Assembly: GCA_963716925.1 (NCBI GenBank)
Contig: CAVQUX010000014.1
Coordinates: 186,001-250,000, forward strand
Reading direction: 5' to 3'
Length of the DNA stretch: 64,000 nucleotides
Source of the DNA: DAISKN01 sp963716925
Lineage (GTDB): Bacteria > Acidobacteriota > Vicinamibacteria > Marinacidobacterales > SMYC01
Every line of letters starts with the position of its first letter. The stretch's first letter is position 1. Of the stretch, positions 63,726-64,000 are shown one piece after another. The translations under genes and the position numbers were made by a program. Under the pieces are notes generated by a model. That model made no database searches and had not been told where the DNA came from. It saw only the letters and a list, made by a program, of their open reading frames with translations.

Positions 63726-64000
63726 ATGGGTATCGGAAAACAGCATTCGGGTTACCGCTCCTTCGAATATCTGCGTCCGGGAATCGACTATCGGTCGTTT
63801 CCCACGGCGACCGAGGTCGACCGGGTTCCCCCGTTCCGGTTGCGGCTCTCTCCCGAGCAGGAAAAGCGCGCGGAGAGGCTCGCCCGCGAGTCGGTGATGA
63901 TCTCGCTCCACGATCACCTGGGAACCTTTCCCGACCCGATCACCGACACCCCGGCCTACATCCGCGAAGGCCGCATGGCGACCGCGTTCGAGGGGCTCGC
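63726..64000 (+). CDS. Membrane dipeptidase (M19-like), 5' part (runs off the right edge)
   Basis: The visible 91 codons read MGIGKQHSGYRSFEYLRPGI and continue with SVMISLHDHLGTFPDP, where HDH would be the first zinc-binding histidine set of an M19/amidohydrolase-type barrel. The opening resembles a subgroup of proteins annotated as membrane dipeptidases. It is probably co-transcribed with the upstream reductase, three bases before it. The rest of the gene lies outside the window. Confidence 0.6.
   Translation, partial: MGIGKQHSGYRSFEYLRPGIDYRSFPTATEVDRVPPFRLRLSPEQEKRAERLARESVMISLHDHLGTFPDPITDTPAYIREGRMATAFEGL

Overview
This window is a GC-rich chromosomal segment that contains the replication origin of a Gram-negative-type bacterium. 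Outer membrane porins, OprP-like proteins and a periplasmic phosphate-binding protein point to a double membrane. Gene content (bactofilin, a split F-ATPase operon, an ether-lipid-like cluster, a giant secreted propeller protein) fits Acidobacteriota best, with Myxococcota-like relatives as an alternative. That placement is an inference from family knowledge, not a computed result.

Layout. 1-8.7 kb is the origin: dnaA and dnaN run leftward around an AT-rich stretch with DnaA boxes; rpmH, rnpA, yidD, yidC, khpB(jag), rsmG, parA, parB and a bactofilin run rightward, with a perfect parS in front of parA. 8.7-14.8 kb is the F-ATPase operon atpF'-F-H-A-G-D-C, without the a and c subunit genes. 14.9-17.8 kb has a Dam-type methylase, then a damaged zone: a truncated PQQ-propeller start, an IS630-type transposase remnant, a flavin monooxygenase and gene tails. 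17.8-21.3 kb carries a secreted protein, a frameshifted thioredoxin-domain YyaL-type protein and fabH.

21.4-29.3 kb is the most interesting locus: a rightward operon of a HAD-IB hydrolase, a LarA/DUF2088-type protein (frameshifted), a 1458-residue reductase/AMP-ligase/ACP/acyltransferase enzyme and an SDR. Domain for domain it resembles the myxobacterial elb ether-lipid cluster as I remember it. 29.3-35 kb holds a small basic protein, a decayed haloperoxidase-like gene, an M28 peptidase, a DinB-like protein, an editing-domain-less ThrRS, and a small lipoprotein gene bracketed by two diverged copies of the dagK tail plus a hairpin.

35-43 kb is a phosphate regulon on the minus strand (oprP-like porin, pstS, pstC, pstA, pstB, phoU, then a diacylglycerol-kinase-like gene), with unusually enlarged PstC and PstA. 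43.2-49.6 kb holds a CDP-alcohol phosphatidyltransferase, a second porin, a Tat-exported zinc ribbon and a compact four-gene operon (two Fe-S/Cys-rich proteins, TPR protein, LuxR-type regulator) of unknown role. 49.7-54.8 kb holds inositol-3-phosphate synthase, then amidase, GerMN, rph and rdgB.

54.9-62.6 kb starts with four tRNA genes (Pro, Arg, His, Arg). The last, tRNA-Arg(UCG), has a 51-nt copy of its 3' half 7.1 kb away; between them lie a lipoprotein, a glycine-zipper fragment, a 1681-residue secreted repeat protein and a GNAT acetyltransferase. This looks like an integrated island that has lost, or never had, its integrase. The right edge carries a 3-hydroxyisobutyrate-dehydrogenase-type reductase and the start of an M19-like dipeptidase. 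A structured GC-rich repeat with compensating stem changes occurs three times, each just before a gene (atpD, the larA-like gene, tRNA-His).
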